Below, piece after piece: positions 9,151-18,239 of a DNA stretch of 64,000 nucleotides (positions are counted from its first letter, which is position 1; each line of letters begins with the position of its first letter). Origin of the DNA: Arthrobacter sp. M2012083 (lineage in GTDB: Bacteria; Actinomycetota; Actinomycetes; Actinomycetales; Micrococcaceae); NCBI RefSeq assembly GCF_000281065.1, contig NZ_AKKK01000007.1:1-64000 (forward strand), read 5' to 3'. The position numbers were made by a program, and so were the translations under genes. Under the pieces are notes generated by a model. It was given only the letters and a program-made list of their open reading frames with translations. It made no database searches and had not been told where the DNA came from.

Positions 9151-9801
9151 TCATACCGTGGGTGGAGTCGGAGCGTCTTCCTCAGGGGTGTCTTTGCCGT
9201 CGAGAGGGTCAGATCCGCGGATTTTGCTGATGATGAGGTCGATGATGATTCCAAGGATCACGGCTACCACGATGGCTATGAGGGCACCCACGAGGTGGTT
9301 GTCCTCGAACCAGACACCGAAGAAGTAACCGAGGATCACCGAATACGTGGCCCACAGGATGGCTGACATGGCGGTGAGCGCTACAAATTTGCAGTGGTTG
9401 AAGTGCGTGGCGCCAGCCGTAAAGTTTACGGCCACCCTGCCGATGGGGATGAACCGGGCCACCATGATGAGCGAGGCTGAGCGGCGTCGAAGTTCCTTGC
9501 CAGCCCAACGGAAGGCGCCCTGCATTCGCTGGGTGCGCATCCACCGCCACCGTTGGATGCCGATGCGGTGGCCAATGATGTAGGCGACGTTGTCCCCGGA
9601 GAACGCCCCGATGGCTGCCACCAGGCCCAGCAGCCACACGCTTGGTGAGCCGCTGCTGCCGGAAACGGAGCTCAGGCCCACCACCACGGATTCGCTGGGG
9701 ATGGGCGGGAAGAAACCATCTGTCACGCAGCAGGTCAGAACCACGAACAACACCCACGGCTGTTCCGCCGCAGTGAGGATGAAATCGTTGATGTCTTGCA
9801 C
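9151..9801 (-). CDS. DedA-family membrane protein, tandem paralogue
   Basis: A 216-aa paralogue of the preceding DedA protein with the same architecture: FPPIPSESVVVGLSSVSG, GAFSGDNVAYIIGHRIG, RWRWMR (shared by both copies) and VARFIPIGRVAVNFTAGAT. Tandem copies in one direction suggest local duplication followed by divergence. It may be co-transcribed with the downstream copy. Confidence 0.9.
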   Translation of the reverse strand: MQDINDFILTAAEQPWVLFVVLTCCVTDGFFPPIPSESVVVGLSSVSGSSGSPSVWLLGLVAAIGAFSGDNVAYIIGHRIGIQRWRWMRTQRMQGAFRWAGKELRRRSASLIMVARFIPIGRVAVNFTAGATHFNHCKFVALTAMSAILWATYSVILGYFFGVWFEDNHLVGALIAIVVAVILGIIIDLIISKIRGSDPLDGKDTPEEDAPTPPTV

Positions 9802-10209
9802 AGCTCACTCCCATGGTTTGGTCGGCTATCCAAAGATGTCCGTTCAGAAGCGCTTGGGATCCGAAGGCGTGGCAGGTGCTCCGTAGGCCATGGTCTGTGG
9901 AAAAGGCCGTGCTAAATCCAGAGCGCCACCGGACCCGGCAACTGTGACAATCGAAACTGACAACTCTCGGGGATATGTGGAACGCGGTAGGACCTACAAC
10001 TCGATTTCGATATCGGTCCGGCGAACTCCTAGCCGGATTGGCCGCCCAGATTACAGACAACTCAGTTGCATGACCGCCGCCATCAAATTGCACGTGTTGA
10101 TACTCTTGATTAGGGCTTGACGCGTCGGGAACTCAGTTATACCTGCTGATTTCGCCCCTAAGTTATTCATCTTGAAAACAAGAATGGCCGGAGTCAGGTT
10201 CGCCGGTGG
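9802..10209. other. Intergenic region between DedA gene and IS element
   Basis: About 400 bp with no gene I can support. It should hold the promoter of the leftward DedA pair, but no clear sites stand out. Confidence 0.5.
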
Positions 10210-10214
10210 CTAGA

Positions 10215-11331
10215 TGTACTAACCCGGTAGCTTGTTGACGCGGCTGGCTGGTGAGGCGCCTTTGAGCGCGGTGTGTGGCCTGGTGTGATTGTAGTGCTTG
10301 ATGAAATCGGGGTAACAGGCCTGTCGTTCGGCTTCTGAGGTGTAGGGCCGGGCGTAAGCCCATTCTTCGAGAATGATGCGGTTGAAGCGTTCGACTTTGC
10401 CGTTGGTTTGGGGTCGGTAGGGTCTGGTGCGTTTGTGGCTGATGCCGGCGTCGGCCAGGACCTGGGCGAAGGCCTTGGATCGGTAGCAAGCGCCGTTATC
10501 GGTGAGCACGCGTTGGATCTTCACGCCGTGGGCGGCGAACGCGGCAATCGCGTTGGCCATGAAGGCCGAGGCGATCTCTTTGGTCTCGTCGGGCAGGATC
10601 TCGGAATAGACGTAGCGGGAGTGATCATCCACGGCGTGGTGAATGAACGTGTACCCACGAAGCATTCCCCGGTTCTCACGGGTTCCTTCAGCGAGATTCC
10701 GGGCGCGGGCATTGGCTTGCCCGGCCACCCGGCCCAAGCTGCGGTGGCCTCCACCATTGGGGATCCTGCCGAGCTTCTTCACATCGACGTGGATCATCTC
10801 CCCTGGCCAGGCGTACTCATAGCGGCGGGCGCGTTCCTGGCGGATCCTAATTCCCGTTGAACGGTCTGTGAAGCGCAGCGGCGGGCAGTGGTAGCGGTGG
10901 AGGATGCGGTGGACCGTGGAGATGTTCAGATGCAGGTGGTAGGCAATCCTGGCGGGCCCCCAACGTTTGGATGTCCGTAGACCAACAACTCTGCGCTCTG
11001 TCCGCGCCGCACTTCGGTGCGGACAGCTCAGTGGCCGGCTGGAACGGTCCTGCATGCCGGCTTCGCCGAGCTCGACATAGCGCTTGACCCAGCGGGCCGC
11101 CGTTGGTACCGAAACGTTGAACCGTTCGGCGGCCCGGCGCAAAGGCCAGTGGCCATCGACCACGCACCGGGCCAGCTTCAGACGACCGGCAGGGGCAAGG
11201 ATCGCGTTAGAGTGGGACACGAGGACCTCCTGGTATGTGTGATTGCTCTCGACAAGCTCCACACAACACCCGGAGGTCCTCTTTATTGCGTCAATTCCAA
11301 ACCCGTGTCACCAACCAACCGGGACAGTACA
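10215..11331. mobile_element. IS481-family insertion sequence, apparently complete
   Basis: Imperfect inverted repeats bound the element: left end TGTACTAACCCGGTAGCTTG at 10215, and right end complementary to TGTACTGTCCCGGTTGGTTG, finishing at 11331. CTAGA flanks the left end (10210-10214) and recurs one base beyond the right end (11333-11337), consistent with a 5-6 bp target duplication. The element carries one intact transposase gene. It sits just upstream of the decayed response-regulator gene. Confidence 0.85.
10219..11220 (-). CDS. IS481-family transposase
   Basis: A 333-aa DDE transposase. I chose the GTG at 11220 because AGGAGG stands about 6 nt upstream and the protein then opens like its family. 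Order of parts: N-terminal helix-turn-helix (RRAAERFNVSVPTAARWVKRY), a second HTH (RIAYHLHLNISTVHRILHRY), then the rve integrase core with the three acidic residues in MIHVDVKK, VLTDNGACYRS and GKVERFNRIILEEW. The reading frame is undamaged, so the element may still move. Confidence 0.92.
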   Translation of the reverse strand: MSHSNAILAPAGRLKLARCVVDGHWPLRRAAERFNVSVPTAARWVKRYVELGEAGMQDRSSRPLSCPHRSAARTERRVVGLRTSKRWGPARIAYHLHLNISTVHRILHRYHCPPLRFTDRSTGIRIRQERARRYEYAWPGEMIHVDVKKLGRIPNGGGHRSLGRVAGQANARARNLAEGTRENRGMLRGYTFIHHAVDDHSRYVYSEILPDETKEIASAFMANAIAAFAAHGVKIQRVLTDNGACYRSKAFAQVLADAGISHKRTRPYRPQTNGKVERFNRIILEEWAYARPYTSEAERQACYPDFIKHYNHTRPHTALKGASPASRVNKLPG

Positions 11332-11461
11332 ACTAGACCTCGAACGCGGCGACGACTACGGAGTAGCCATTCCCGCCCCTCTCCGATTAGACCTGAGTAA
11401 AGGTCCGTTCGGGTTGAGGCGTCGATTCTCGGTCGGCCGGACGTCGGGTCAGCTTGCTTCC

Positions 11462-12100
11462 TTCGATGTCGACGTCCGGGAGGATCCTAGGCATGGCGTG
11501 GTGGCGTTGCTGAATGGACGAGGACATGACGTTACAGCCGCAGTCGGCAACACAGGTGACCAGATGATGCTTTGGCCTTGGATCGCCGGGACGTCATCAT
11601 TCGGGATAATCGGATGCCGCCCGAATTTAGGGATGAGGGAGTTCGTGCAGGCTTTGACCATCCGCACCCGGATTCCCGGTATGGGCTTGCTGTTGTTCGC
11701 CCAGTATGTGGAGACGCGCTACGCCACTTTGTTGCTCGCGGGCGACCCGACAGGAATCGGGTATCTCCTCAAGAACAGCGTTGTTGATATGCCGGCGTTT
11801 GTTGCCGCCTTGGAAGAGATTGCTTCGGGAAAGACCGTTCTCGGGCCGGAAGTCGCCACGCAATTGGTACGTGGCGCTTATGCCCACAAGGGCTTGGACC
11901 GGCTGAGTTCCCGCGAGGTTCAGGTCTTGGAGCAGATGGCTCAAGGGATGAGCAATGCTGGCATCGCGCAGAAGCTGCACCTGTCCATTGGTGGAGTCGA
12001 GAAGAACATCAGCTCCATCTCTTTATGAAGTTGGATCTATCCCAAAGCCAGATCGAGCACCGTCGCGTGCTGGCTGTCCTTCGGTTTCTCCAAAGCTGAG
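11462..12100 (+). pseudogene. LuxR/NarL-type response regulator, several frameshifts
   Basis: Pieces in different frames reassemble a response regulator. These are a receiver-domain part (HGVVALLNGRGHDVTAAVG, then MPPEFRDEGVRAG in another frame, then TIRTRIPGMGLLLFAQYVE), the linker and a LuxR HTH (LDRLSSREVQVLEQMAQG, NAGIAQKLHLSIGGVEKN). A last shift near 12024 separates KLDLSQSQIEHRRVLAVL and the stop near 12100. At least three frameshifts are present and the phospho-acceptor region is scrambled, so it is dead. No partner histidine kinase remains. Confidence 0.85.
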
Positions 12101-12260
12101 ACGTGGAACGGCAGCAGAATAGGACGGCGTGAAATGGAGGACCCTCGCCTTCTGCCCAGGCTTCCTTACAGACGCGGCTTGACTATGTGCTCAAGGCGTT
12201 CGCCAGCTCGGGGATACCGTGCTCGGGAAGCTCCCATCGCAGGTCAGCTTCCTCCAGCAG

Positions 12261-12282
12261 AAAAAATCCGCAGATCGCGGAT
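12261..12282 (-). terminator. Rho-independent terminator of the DUF1349 gene
   Basis: Read leftward, a GATCCGC/GCGGAT stem with a 5-nt loop is followed by six T residues, starting 4 nt after the stop codon at 12286. Confidence 0.75.
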
Positions 12283-12285
12283 CTT

Positions 12286-12870
12286 TTACGGTTCTGAGTG
12301 GAGTTCAGCGTCGGGTGGTCCAAATTTTGCCCTTGTGAATGAGACCCGGAGGCCGGCACGTTCGGGAGAGCAGACGTACAGCCCGGCCTTGGTGGTTGGG
12401 CCTATTGTCATGGGGGCCACGCGCAGCATGCTCCAGGGGCTTTGGTCCTTTTTTGCCCTGATTGTGATCGCGCCATCCCGCCAGCTCGCGCGGATAGTGA
12501 CTTCCTGGTCGGCCCAATCAGGGGTTGGGCTCAGAGACCAGTCAGATTGTCCACGGGTCACGACGGCGGCCGCGTGGGGGGCGCCGTCGTTGATTTCGAT
12601 GCCGGCTTTTATCCACTCTGCCTCATCGTTTCGGATCATCAGTCCTGCTTGGTCGTAGAGGGTGCCAAAGGTTGTCTGGAAAGTTACTTCGAGAGAACCC
12701 TGCAGGTCGATGGGTGCAAGAAGGGCATGGCCTGAGTCACGCTTGAATCCATAGTGGGTTTCTTGCCAGAAATCACTTCCTTTGGCAGCTTCAATGTTCA
12801 GAAGCCGTCCGTCGAAGTGATTGGTGACGGGAACGGTTGTCCATTCGGCGATCTTTAGAAAATGTTGCAT
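12286..12870 (-). CDS. DUF1349 (concanavalin-like fold) protein
   Basis: A 194-aa soluble protein of the DUF1349 family, a jelly-roll fold whose members are often seen beside carbohydrate genes; some are annotated as enolase-regulation proteins. Typical parts are DFWQETHYGFKRDSGHALL, TTFGTLYDQAGLMIR, WIKAGIEINDG, ASWRDGAITIRA and VAPMTIGPTTKAGLYVCSP. The ATG at 12870 is preferred because AAGGGA lies 5 nt upstream; an upstream ATG would add four residues. It is monocistronic with its own terminator. The biochemical role is unproven. Confidence 0.85.
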   Translation of the reverse strand: MQHFLKIAEWTTVPVTNHFDGRLLNIEAAKGSDFWQETHYGFKRDSGHALLAPIDLQGSLEVTFQTTFGTLYDQAGLMIRNDEAEWIKAGIEINDGAPHAAAVVTRGQSDWSLSPTPDWADQEVTIRASWRDGAITIRAKKDQSPWSMLRVAPMTIGPTTKAGLYVCSPERAGLRVSFTRAKFGPPDAELHSEP

Positions 12871-13014
12871 GGGTCCCTTCATTGAGGCAGCGGGTCGGAT
12901 CTACTAGTCGGGGACGGCTGGACCTCGCTTTAGCTTCTGTCATTAGTAGAACGAAGTCATCCGGGGACTACCTGGTCTTCGATGGTGTGTCCTCTGGCAG
13001 GCGGGCGTGCGACG

Positions 13015-13284
13015 CTAGATGACTTCTTGCAATTCTATTTGGTTTATTTGCATCGCTTCAGGTGCAACTGGTCGTGCCCGATATTGGCATGGACAGGGGA
13101 ATTGCTTGTCGCGTATCTGGGAACTTCGTATGAGATCGGTTCCTTCATCCTTGTGAACAAGTCTCCGCTCGCCCAGGCTGACAATAACCCAGACCATGTC
13201 CCCGTCAGTGGATGCTAGGTCAACTACACCGTGTTGGATTCCAAGTCCCTCTAGGGCTACTTCTACTCGGTCTCCTTTAATCAC
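13015..13284 (-). CDS. Small hypothetical protein, possible SH3-like barrel
   Basis: An open frame best started at GTG 13284 gives a protein opening VIKGDRVEVALEGLG, then alternating hydrophobic strands (HGVVDLASTDGDMVWVIVSLG, RRLVHKDEGTDLI) that look like a small beta barrel. The last 35 residues are less protein-like. No ribosome site is convincing and no family is recognised. It may be a real short actinobacterial protein or a chance frame. Confidence 0.4.
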   Translation of the reverse strand: MIKGDRVEVALEGLGIQHGVVDLASTDGDMVWVIVSLGERRLVHKDEGTDLIRSSQIRDKQFPCPCQYRARPVAPEAMQINQIELQEVI

Positions 13285-13479
13285 TTGGTCCCAGCGCCTA
13301 GGGGCCCTGGTCAGTCCACGACTTTGCACCAGGATCTCCTAGCTCATGACTTAGAGGGGTGTGGGCAGCTGCTGTGTTGACGATGAACTCTAAGGGGTCC
13401 CGGCTACGTCCCTTCAACCCGGCCACCGCGATACCATTTTGCCTGTTCTTTGGCAGTGCCCGCGGTCGGTCTTTCTCGT

Positions 13480-14457
13480 TCAGTGCTGCCAACGCCGAGT
13501 ACCTGCGGCAGGAGATTGTCCCAACGATTGCGGAGTCATCTGAACATTTTTCAGATGGGGAATTATTGCGCCGGGCATTTGGATGACTTGTGCTGCAATG
13601 CGGTGGCCGGCGGCGGCGGCATGTTGAGGCGGGATGCCTCCCAGTCGTGCATTGATGTATCCGGCGTTGAATGCGTCACCCGCCCCTGTGGTGTCTACAA
13701 CGTGTTGCACTGGCAGCGCGGGTTCATGAAAAATCTCATTTCCGAGACGGACGACGCAGTCGTCCCTGCCGTCCTTGACTACGATCTCGGGAACTCCCAG
13801 CCCATGGATTCGATGGGCTGTGGCCTCGGGGGACGAGTCGCCATATAGCTGGGCTTCGTCGATGTAAGTGGGAAGGGCAATGTCCGTACGCTTGAGCGTC
13901 TCTTCTATAGCGAATCGGGCTTCATCGGGGGTGGTCCAACCAGCGGACCTGTAGTTGGAGTCGAAGATAACAGAACCTCCCGCCGATCGGACCCTTTCCA
14001 TAAGCGTCCATAGCCTCTGGCGTGCTCCCGGGGTCAGGATCTGTAGGGAAATCGCGGAGAGGTAGATTATGTCGTACCCGGCCAAGTGCTCGTCGAGCTC
14101 CGGGCCTTGATCTGGTCCGAAGAGACCTCGCGCGACAGAGCTTGAGCGGTAGTAGGTGAAGGTCCGCTCCCCTGCCGTGTCGGTTCGCACGAGATAAAGT
14201 CCCGCGTTCCCCGACTGCGTACGCACGATAAGGGAGGTATCTATTCCTTCCCCCTGGATTGCCGCTAGTAGTTCATCGCTGTACCAATCGCGTGCCACGC
14301 GGGTGACGTAATCGATCTGATGCAGATTTCCGGCAAGTCGGGAGAGATAGACTGCTGTGTTGAGGGTGTCGCCGGCGAAACCGAGTGTCAGTGTTCTCGG
14401 AGACTGGTGGGTTAGTTCGAGCATCGCCTCGCCGATGCTGGCAATTTTTAGGGTCAC
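13480..14457 (-). CDS. kdgK: 2-keto-3-deoxygluconate kinase (PfkB family)
   Basis: A 325-aa ribokinase-fold kinase. It opens like KDG kinases (VTLKIASIGEAMLEL, GFAGDTLNTAVYLSRL) and carries the PfkB signature DTTGAGDAFNAG at residues 255-266, with catalytic Asp261. The GTG at 14457 has GGAGA 6 nt upstream and overlaps the aldolase stop by 4 nt (GTGA), consistent with translational coupling. It should phosphorylate 2-keto-3-deoxy-gluconate or -galactonate before aldol cleavage. It is the last gene of the sugar-acid operon. Confidence 0.88.
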   Translation of the reverse strand: MTLKIASIGEAMLELTHQSPRTLTLGFAGDTLNTAVYLSRLAGNLHQIDYVTRVARDWYSDELLAAIQGEGIDTSLIVRTQSGNAGLYLVRTDTAGERTFTYYRSSSVARGLFGPDQGPELDEHLAGYDIIYLSAISLQILTPGARQRLWTLMERVRSAGGSVIFDSNYRSAGWTTPDEARFAIEETLKRTDIALPTYIDEAQLYGDSSPEATAHRIHGLGVPEIVVKDGRDDCVVRLGNEIFHEPALPVQHVVDTTGAGDAFNAGYINARLGGIPPQHAAAAGHRIAAQVIQMPGAIIPHLKNVQMTPQSLGQSPAAGTRRWQH

Positions 14458-15137
14458 AATGATTCTCCGAAGGCTAAGAGCCGTTGAAGATTGATTTTCA
14501 GTTCGTGGCCGCTGGCCAATTCGCTGCCGATGCCCACAGCGAACGCTCCAGCTGCCAACCAATCTGGGACATCATCAATTGCAATCCCCCCGGTTGGGAT
14601 GATCTTTGCATCAGGCAGGATGCTGCGGAGGGAACGCAGGTACTTTGGTCCCCCGAGATGTGCGGGGAACAGCTTGGCGACTCCCTGTGTACTAGCACTG
14701 GCTAGCTCTGCAGGGGTGAGGCCGCCCTCGATAAAGAGGACGTTGTGAGCTGCGGCCACAGCTGCCACATCCGGTGCGGGGCACGGGCTCACGAGGAAGT
14801 GGGCACCGGCCTTGAGGGCACGGAGGGCGTCATTCGCAGTGAACAGGGTGCCGACACCAACCAAGAGGTCCGGGAAGTCCCGGCGCGTACGGGATACAAG
14901 GTCGACCCAGGCGGGGGTGGTTGCTGTGAGTTCGGCAATGCCGAGACCGCATTGGGCAATCTCCTGGATTGTTTGGTAGGCCTGTGCTGGGTTGGAAGCG
15001 CGTATGACAGGCAGGACTTGAGCCGCGTTGATCAGCTGGAGGGCATGGTCAACCGAGGCCGGCGAGCCGAAGTTACTGGCGGAAGCGTGTTCTTTCGTTG
15101 ACTTGAAGGTCTGGCTTTTGGACGAGCCGGGAATCAT
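14454..15137 (-). CDS. 2-dehydro-3-deoxy-6-phosphogluconate/galactonate aldolase
   Basis: A 227-aa class I aldolase of the KDPG/KDPGal family that splits the phosphorylated keto-deoxy acid to pyruvate and glyceraldehyde-3-phosphate. It shows the catalytic Glu in AELTATTP (about residue 69), a GVGTLFTANDALRAL segment, and the Schiff-base Lys in AKLFPA (about residue 155). The arginine expected in Eda (E-V-T-L-R-T) is a threonine here, so it is nearer the DgoA-type pattern where that Arg is also replaced. Residues 1-25 are a nonconserved extension. Its start overlaps the transporter stop by 4 nt. Confidence 0.87.
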   Translation of the reverse strand: MIPGSSKSQTFKSTKEHASASNFGSPASVDHALQLINAAQVLPVIRASNPAQAYQTIQEIAQCGLGIAELTATTPAWVDLVSRTRRDFPDLLVGVGTLFTANDALRALKAGAHFLVSPCPAPDVAAVAAAHNVLFIEGGLTPAELASASTQGVAKLFPAHLGGPKYLRSLRSILPDAKIIPTGGIAIDDVPDWLAAGAFAVGIGSELASGHELKINLQRLLAFGESL

Positions 15138-16591
15138 GAGTTACCTCCTGGGATATTTTCAAGATCGGAGGACATATCTTCGAGCGACTTACTGGCCGTT
15201 TCAGGCACGAACCTGTGCACAAAGATGAACGACAGGATTGCGAATGCTGTGTAAATGCCGTAGCTCATGGGCAGGGAGACATCCCGTAGGGAGGGAAATG
15301 TGAGATTGACGATGATCCCTGCGGCCCAGTTTGCTCCTGCTGCCGCGGAAGCTGCGAGGGCGCGGATGCGGTTCGGAAACATCTCACCGATGAGAACCCA
15401 AATGACAGGCCCCCAAGATATGGCAAAGAAGATGACGAACAAGTTGACGGCCACGAGAGTAAGAGGTCCCCATGTGTTCGTAAATTGCGGTGTGCCATCA
15501 ACGATGGTTGCCTGAGTGAAGCCAATGGTTGTGAGAGCAAGACTCACCGCCATGCCGGCAGAGCCGATCTTCAATAGCCGGCGGCGTCCTACCTTGTCGA
15601 CGAAGAAGATGGCAACGATTGTTGCGAGCACGTTAACCACCGATGTGAAGGTGGATAGGGCGAAGGCGTCGGATTCCTCGAAGCCGACCGACTGCCAGAG
15701 GGAGGTGGAGTAGTAGAAGATGACATCGATGCCGACCAGCGCTTGGAGTGCTGCGAGTCCAATGCCGACCCAGACGATGGGTAGGAAGCCGGTGCGGCGG
15801 CTGACGAGCTCACCGAACCGAGCCCGGTCCCCGGAGCCTGTTGTTCGGGCGATGGCCGCGGTCTGGTCGACAGCTTCTGTTGCCGAGATCTTATGAAGTG
15901 AGGCAAGAAGCGTAGTTGCCTTGGCCGTTTTTCCTCGACTGACCAGGTAGCGGGGTGATTCCGGGAGAAGGAGGGCCAGCGACCCGTATACGGCTGCCGG
16001 GAGTATTCCGGCCAGAAGCATCCAGCGCCATGCCGGTAGGTTGAGCCAGCCCGTTGCGTCGGCACCTCCGAGTGCATTGGCGATGGAGGCATTAGCGAGC
16101 AGAGCTGCGAATATGCCGAGAACAATGGACATTTGCTGGAATGATGTGAGGCGTCCTCGTACTGCTGAGGGCGAAATTTCGGCGATGTAGAGGGGGCCGA
16201 TGACGGAGGCTATGCCTACAGCGATCCCGCCGATGAAGCGCCATATGGCCATCTCAGTGCCGCTGGTCGCCAGCCCGCTGCCCAAGGCGGAGCCAAAGAA
16301 GAAGACAGCGGCGATGAGCATTACTCGTGGGCGTCCCCACCAGTCGGCGAGGTAGCCACAGATGCTCGCTCCCACGGCGGCACCAAATAATGCGGCGGCA
16401 ACGATCATGCCGAGCAGGAAGGTGGAGATCTCGAAGACTTCCTCGATCGCGCCTACGGCTCCGTTAATGACGGCGGTGTCGAAGCCGAAGAGGAATCCGC
16501 CGGCCGACGCGGCGATGGAATAGAAAAGAACTTTGCCTGTCATGGATGCTGATGCCGATCCGGTCGACAGGGCTGTAGGGGGGTGGTGCAT
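15134..16591 (-). CDS. MFS sugar porter
   Basis: A 485-aa, 12-helix permease of the sugar-porter branch of the major facilitator superfamily. Motifs include GFLFGFDTAVINGA in helix 1, the loop GYLADWWGRPRVM, IAEISPSAVRGRLTSFQQ after helix 4, PESPRYLVSRGK before the central loop, FFVDKVGRRRLLKIG, and PETASKSLEDM near the C-terminus. Placed between the dehydratase and the aldolase, it is probably the uptake system for the sugar acid degraded by this operon. Confidence 0.92.
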   Translation of the reverse strand: MHHPPTALSTGSASASMTGKVLFYSIAASAGGFLFGFDTAVINGAVGAIEEVFEISTFLLGMIVAAALFGAAVGASICGYLADWWGRPRVMLIAAVFFFGSALGSGLATSGTEMAIWRFIGGIAVGIASVIGPLYIAEISPSAVRGRLTSFQQMSIVLGIFAALLANASIANALGGADATGWLNLPAWRWMLLAGILPAAVYGSLALLLPESPRYLVSRGKTAKATTLLASLHKISATEAVDQTAAIARTTGSGDRARFGELVSRRTGFLPIVWVGIGLAALQALVGIDVIFYYSTSLWQSVGFEESDAFALSTFTSVVNVLATIVAIFFVDKVGRRRLLKIGSAGMAVSLALTTIGFTQATIVDGTPQFTNTWGPLTLVAVNLFVIFFAISWGPVIWVLIGEMFPNRIRALAASAAAGANWAAGIIVNLTFPSLRDVSLPMSYGIYTAFAILSFIFVHRFVPETASKSLEDMSSDLENIPGGNS

Positions 16592-16628
16592 GATGACCTC
16601 GTTGTCCTTGATGCGTAGGGGGAGGAAT

Positions 16629-17765
16629 TTAAAGGGTGAAGATGTCCACGCCGTGGGTGTAGAACTTCACGGCCTCGGGATCGAGCGATGCGCCGAGCCC
16701 GGGTGACTCGGGGATAGTTAGGAGTCCGTTGGTGTCCAAGGCCCAGGGGGTGGTGACGATGTCATCCACGTACGGTGACCCGTCGACATACTCAATGAGG
16801 TCCGTCTCAGGGAGGGCGGACGCAAGTTGGAGGTCAGCGGCCAGCCCCAGCGCTGTGTTCCAGCCGTGTGGAATTAGCTTGATCCCGTGGTCCTGTGCCG
16901 CCCAACCAATCCGTCGCTGTTCGCTGAGCCCTCCAACTTTCGTGACGTCTGGTTGGACGATGTCGAACGCACCGCGGTCCAACCATTGAACGAACGTCTG
17001 TCGGCGAGTAAGTACTTCGCCCCCGGAGATCGCTACAGGGGCAGCCCTCCTAAGCGCAACGAAATCTTCGAGGGCGTCTGGCGGCAGCGGCTCTTCGAAC
17101 CACTCGACGTTGTAGTGTTCGAGCATGTGCGAGGTCTTCAGCGCCCACTTGTACCCGTTACTCCAGGCGCTGTCGCTGGCTCCAGCGTCGACCATCAGCA
17201 GCGCGTCAGGTCCAACAGCTTCCCTGGCTGCAGCGACGATAGCCTCGTCAAGCTGAGCGCTGACGCGACCGAAGGGACCCCAGCCGATCTTGAAGGCCGT
17301 CCACCCTCTGCTTTTCAAATTGGTAAGGTGCTCGCTCAACTTGATAGGTTCCTGCATGAGCAATGAAGCGTAGGCACGCACCTTTTCCCGGTATCGTCCA
17401 CCGAGGAGTCGACCGACAGGCTGTCCGGTAGCCTGGCCGAGAATGTCCCACAACGCGGTGTCAATCCCGCTAATGGTGTGGGTGACTGATCCTCCTCGTC
17501 CCATCCAGAAGGTTGTGCGGTGCAGTCGCTCGGCGACGCGCTCCGGTTCGAGGGCATTTTCCCCAATAAGGTATGGCGTTAGGAGTTCCAGCGCCGCCTT
17601 GACGAGCGCTTCGCTGGTGAAGACGCTGCCAACGCCAATTAGTCCGTCCTCGGTGTGGACGGAAATTAGTGTGTGGACGACGTCGTCGTTGGTAAGTTCT
17701 TCCTCCCAACCACCAGCTGGGGTGGCGCCTCGCAGTCCGGCCGCTTTGATTCCGACGATTTTCAT
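16629..17765 (-). CDS. Enolase-superfamily (mandelate racemase/MLE-like) sugar-acid dehydratase candidate
   Basis: A 378-aa enzyme with the N-terminal capping domain and the C-terminal TIM barrel. Metal ligands fit Asp193 (MVDAG), Glu224 (EWFEEP) and Glu250 (SGGE). Candidate acid/base residues are Lys159 (AFKIGWG) and His300 (IPHGWN). ATG 17765 has AAAGGA upstream; the longer open frame to 17903 is not favoured. With KDG kinase and KDPG-type aldolase genes downstream, the likely reaction is dehydration of an aldonate or aldarate to a 2-keto-3-deoxy acid. A cycloisomerase or racemase role cannot be excluded. Confidence 0.85.
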   Translation of the reverse strand: MKIVGIKAAGLRGATPAGGWEEELTNDDVVHTLISVHTEDGLIGVGSVFTSEALVKAALELLTPYLIGENALEPERVAERLHRTTFWMGRGGSVTHTISGIDTALWDILGQATGQPVGRLLGGRYREKVRAYASLLMQEPIKLSEHLTNLKSRGWTAFKIGWGPFGRVSAQLDEAIVAAAREAVGPDALLMVDAGASDSAWSNGYKWALKTSHMLEHYNVEWFEEPLPPDALEDFVALRRAAPVAISGGEVLTRRQTFVQWLDRGAFDIVQPDVTKVGGLSEQRRIGWAAQDHGIKLIPHGWNTALGLAADLQLASALPETDLIEYVDGSPYVDDIVTTPWALDTNGLLTIPESPGLGASLDPEAVKFYTHGVDIFTL

Positions 17766-17793
17766 AGGTGTTCCTTTGCAGGGGGGCCTGGGG

Positions 17794-18186
17794 TTAGGCG
17801 TTGTTAAGGGGGTAGGCAATAGTCGACATGAGGGCATTTTCGGCTTGTCGCGAGTCCAGACGGGTGTGCTGCACGACAATGGGAGCCGAAGAACGAATGA
17901 CAAGGGAGTAGTCGGTTCCGCGGGGGATTTCTTCCGGCTCCGAGAGATCGTTCAGCCGCTGGTGATGGATGCGTTCGGCTCCAATTCCCAGCCTGAAGGG
18001 ACCAGCTGGATCGCGGTCCTGGAAATATGCGTAGACCTCGATGTCCGCGTGCTGCTGGCTGGCGTTGAGGATGCAGATGCTGTCATGGCTGATCATCTCT
18101 GGTGCTGGACCCGTGCTTGTGGGCGGAATCCAACCATCGCCTACGGCCCAAACGGTTGAACCGATAGCCGGTACTTCACTAGTCAT
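17794..18186 (-). CDS. Sensory rhodopsin transducer-family (ASRT-like) small protein
   Basis: A 130-aa protein matching the Anabaena sensory rhodopsin transducer family (PF07100) over its whole length: IGSTVWAVGDGWIPP, SHDSICILNASQQHADIEV, FQDRDPAGPFRLGIGAERIH, PRGTDYSLVIRSSAPIVVQH and LDSRQAENALMSTIAYP. The family is a small beta-sandwich tetramer in Anabaena, and carbohydrate binding has been proposed for non-phototrophic members. No rhodopsin gene is visible here. Its place between the dehydrogenase and the dehydratase genes argues for a role in sugar-acid sensing or handling, which is inference. Confidence 0.88.
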   Translation of the reverse strand: MTSEVPAIGSTVWAVGDGWIPPTSTGPAPEMISHDSICILNASQQHADIEVYAYFQDRDPAGPFRLGIGAERIHHQRLNDLSEPEEIPRGTDYSLVIRSSAPIVVQHTRLDSRQAENALMSTIAYPLNNA

Positions 18187-18239
18187 GTGGTTTCTTCTTT
18201 CATGTATCGGGGATCAGGGAGGCAAGAAGCCAGTGCGTG

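Noticed and set aside
11243..12028. One intact 261-residue regulator
   Set aside because: Only the last part matches a response regulator; earlier receiver pieces lie in other frames, so this is a pseudogene joined to unrelated sequence.
12134..12658. 174-codon rightward frame
   Set aside because: Antisense to the DUF1349 gene and its terminator; no homology recognised.
16629..17903. Longer form of the enolase-superfamily protein starting at 17903
   Set aside because: The extra 46 residues are low-complexity and overlap the ASRT-like gene, while ATG 17765 has a clear ribosome site.
17794..18186. A phototaxis system based on the ASRT-like protein
   Set aside because: No rhodopsin or retinal-biosynthesis gene is present in the window, and the operon is metabolic.
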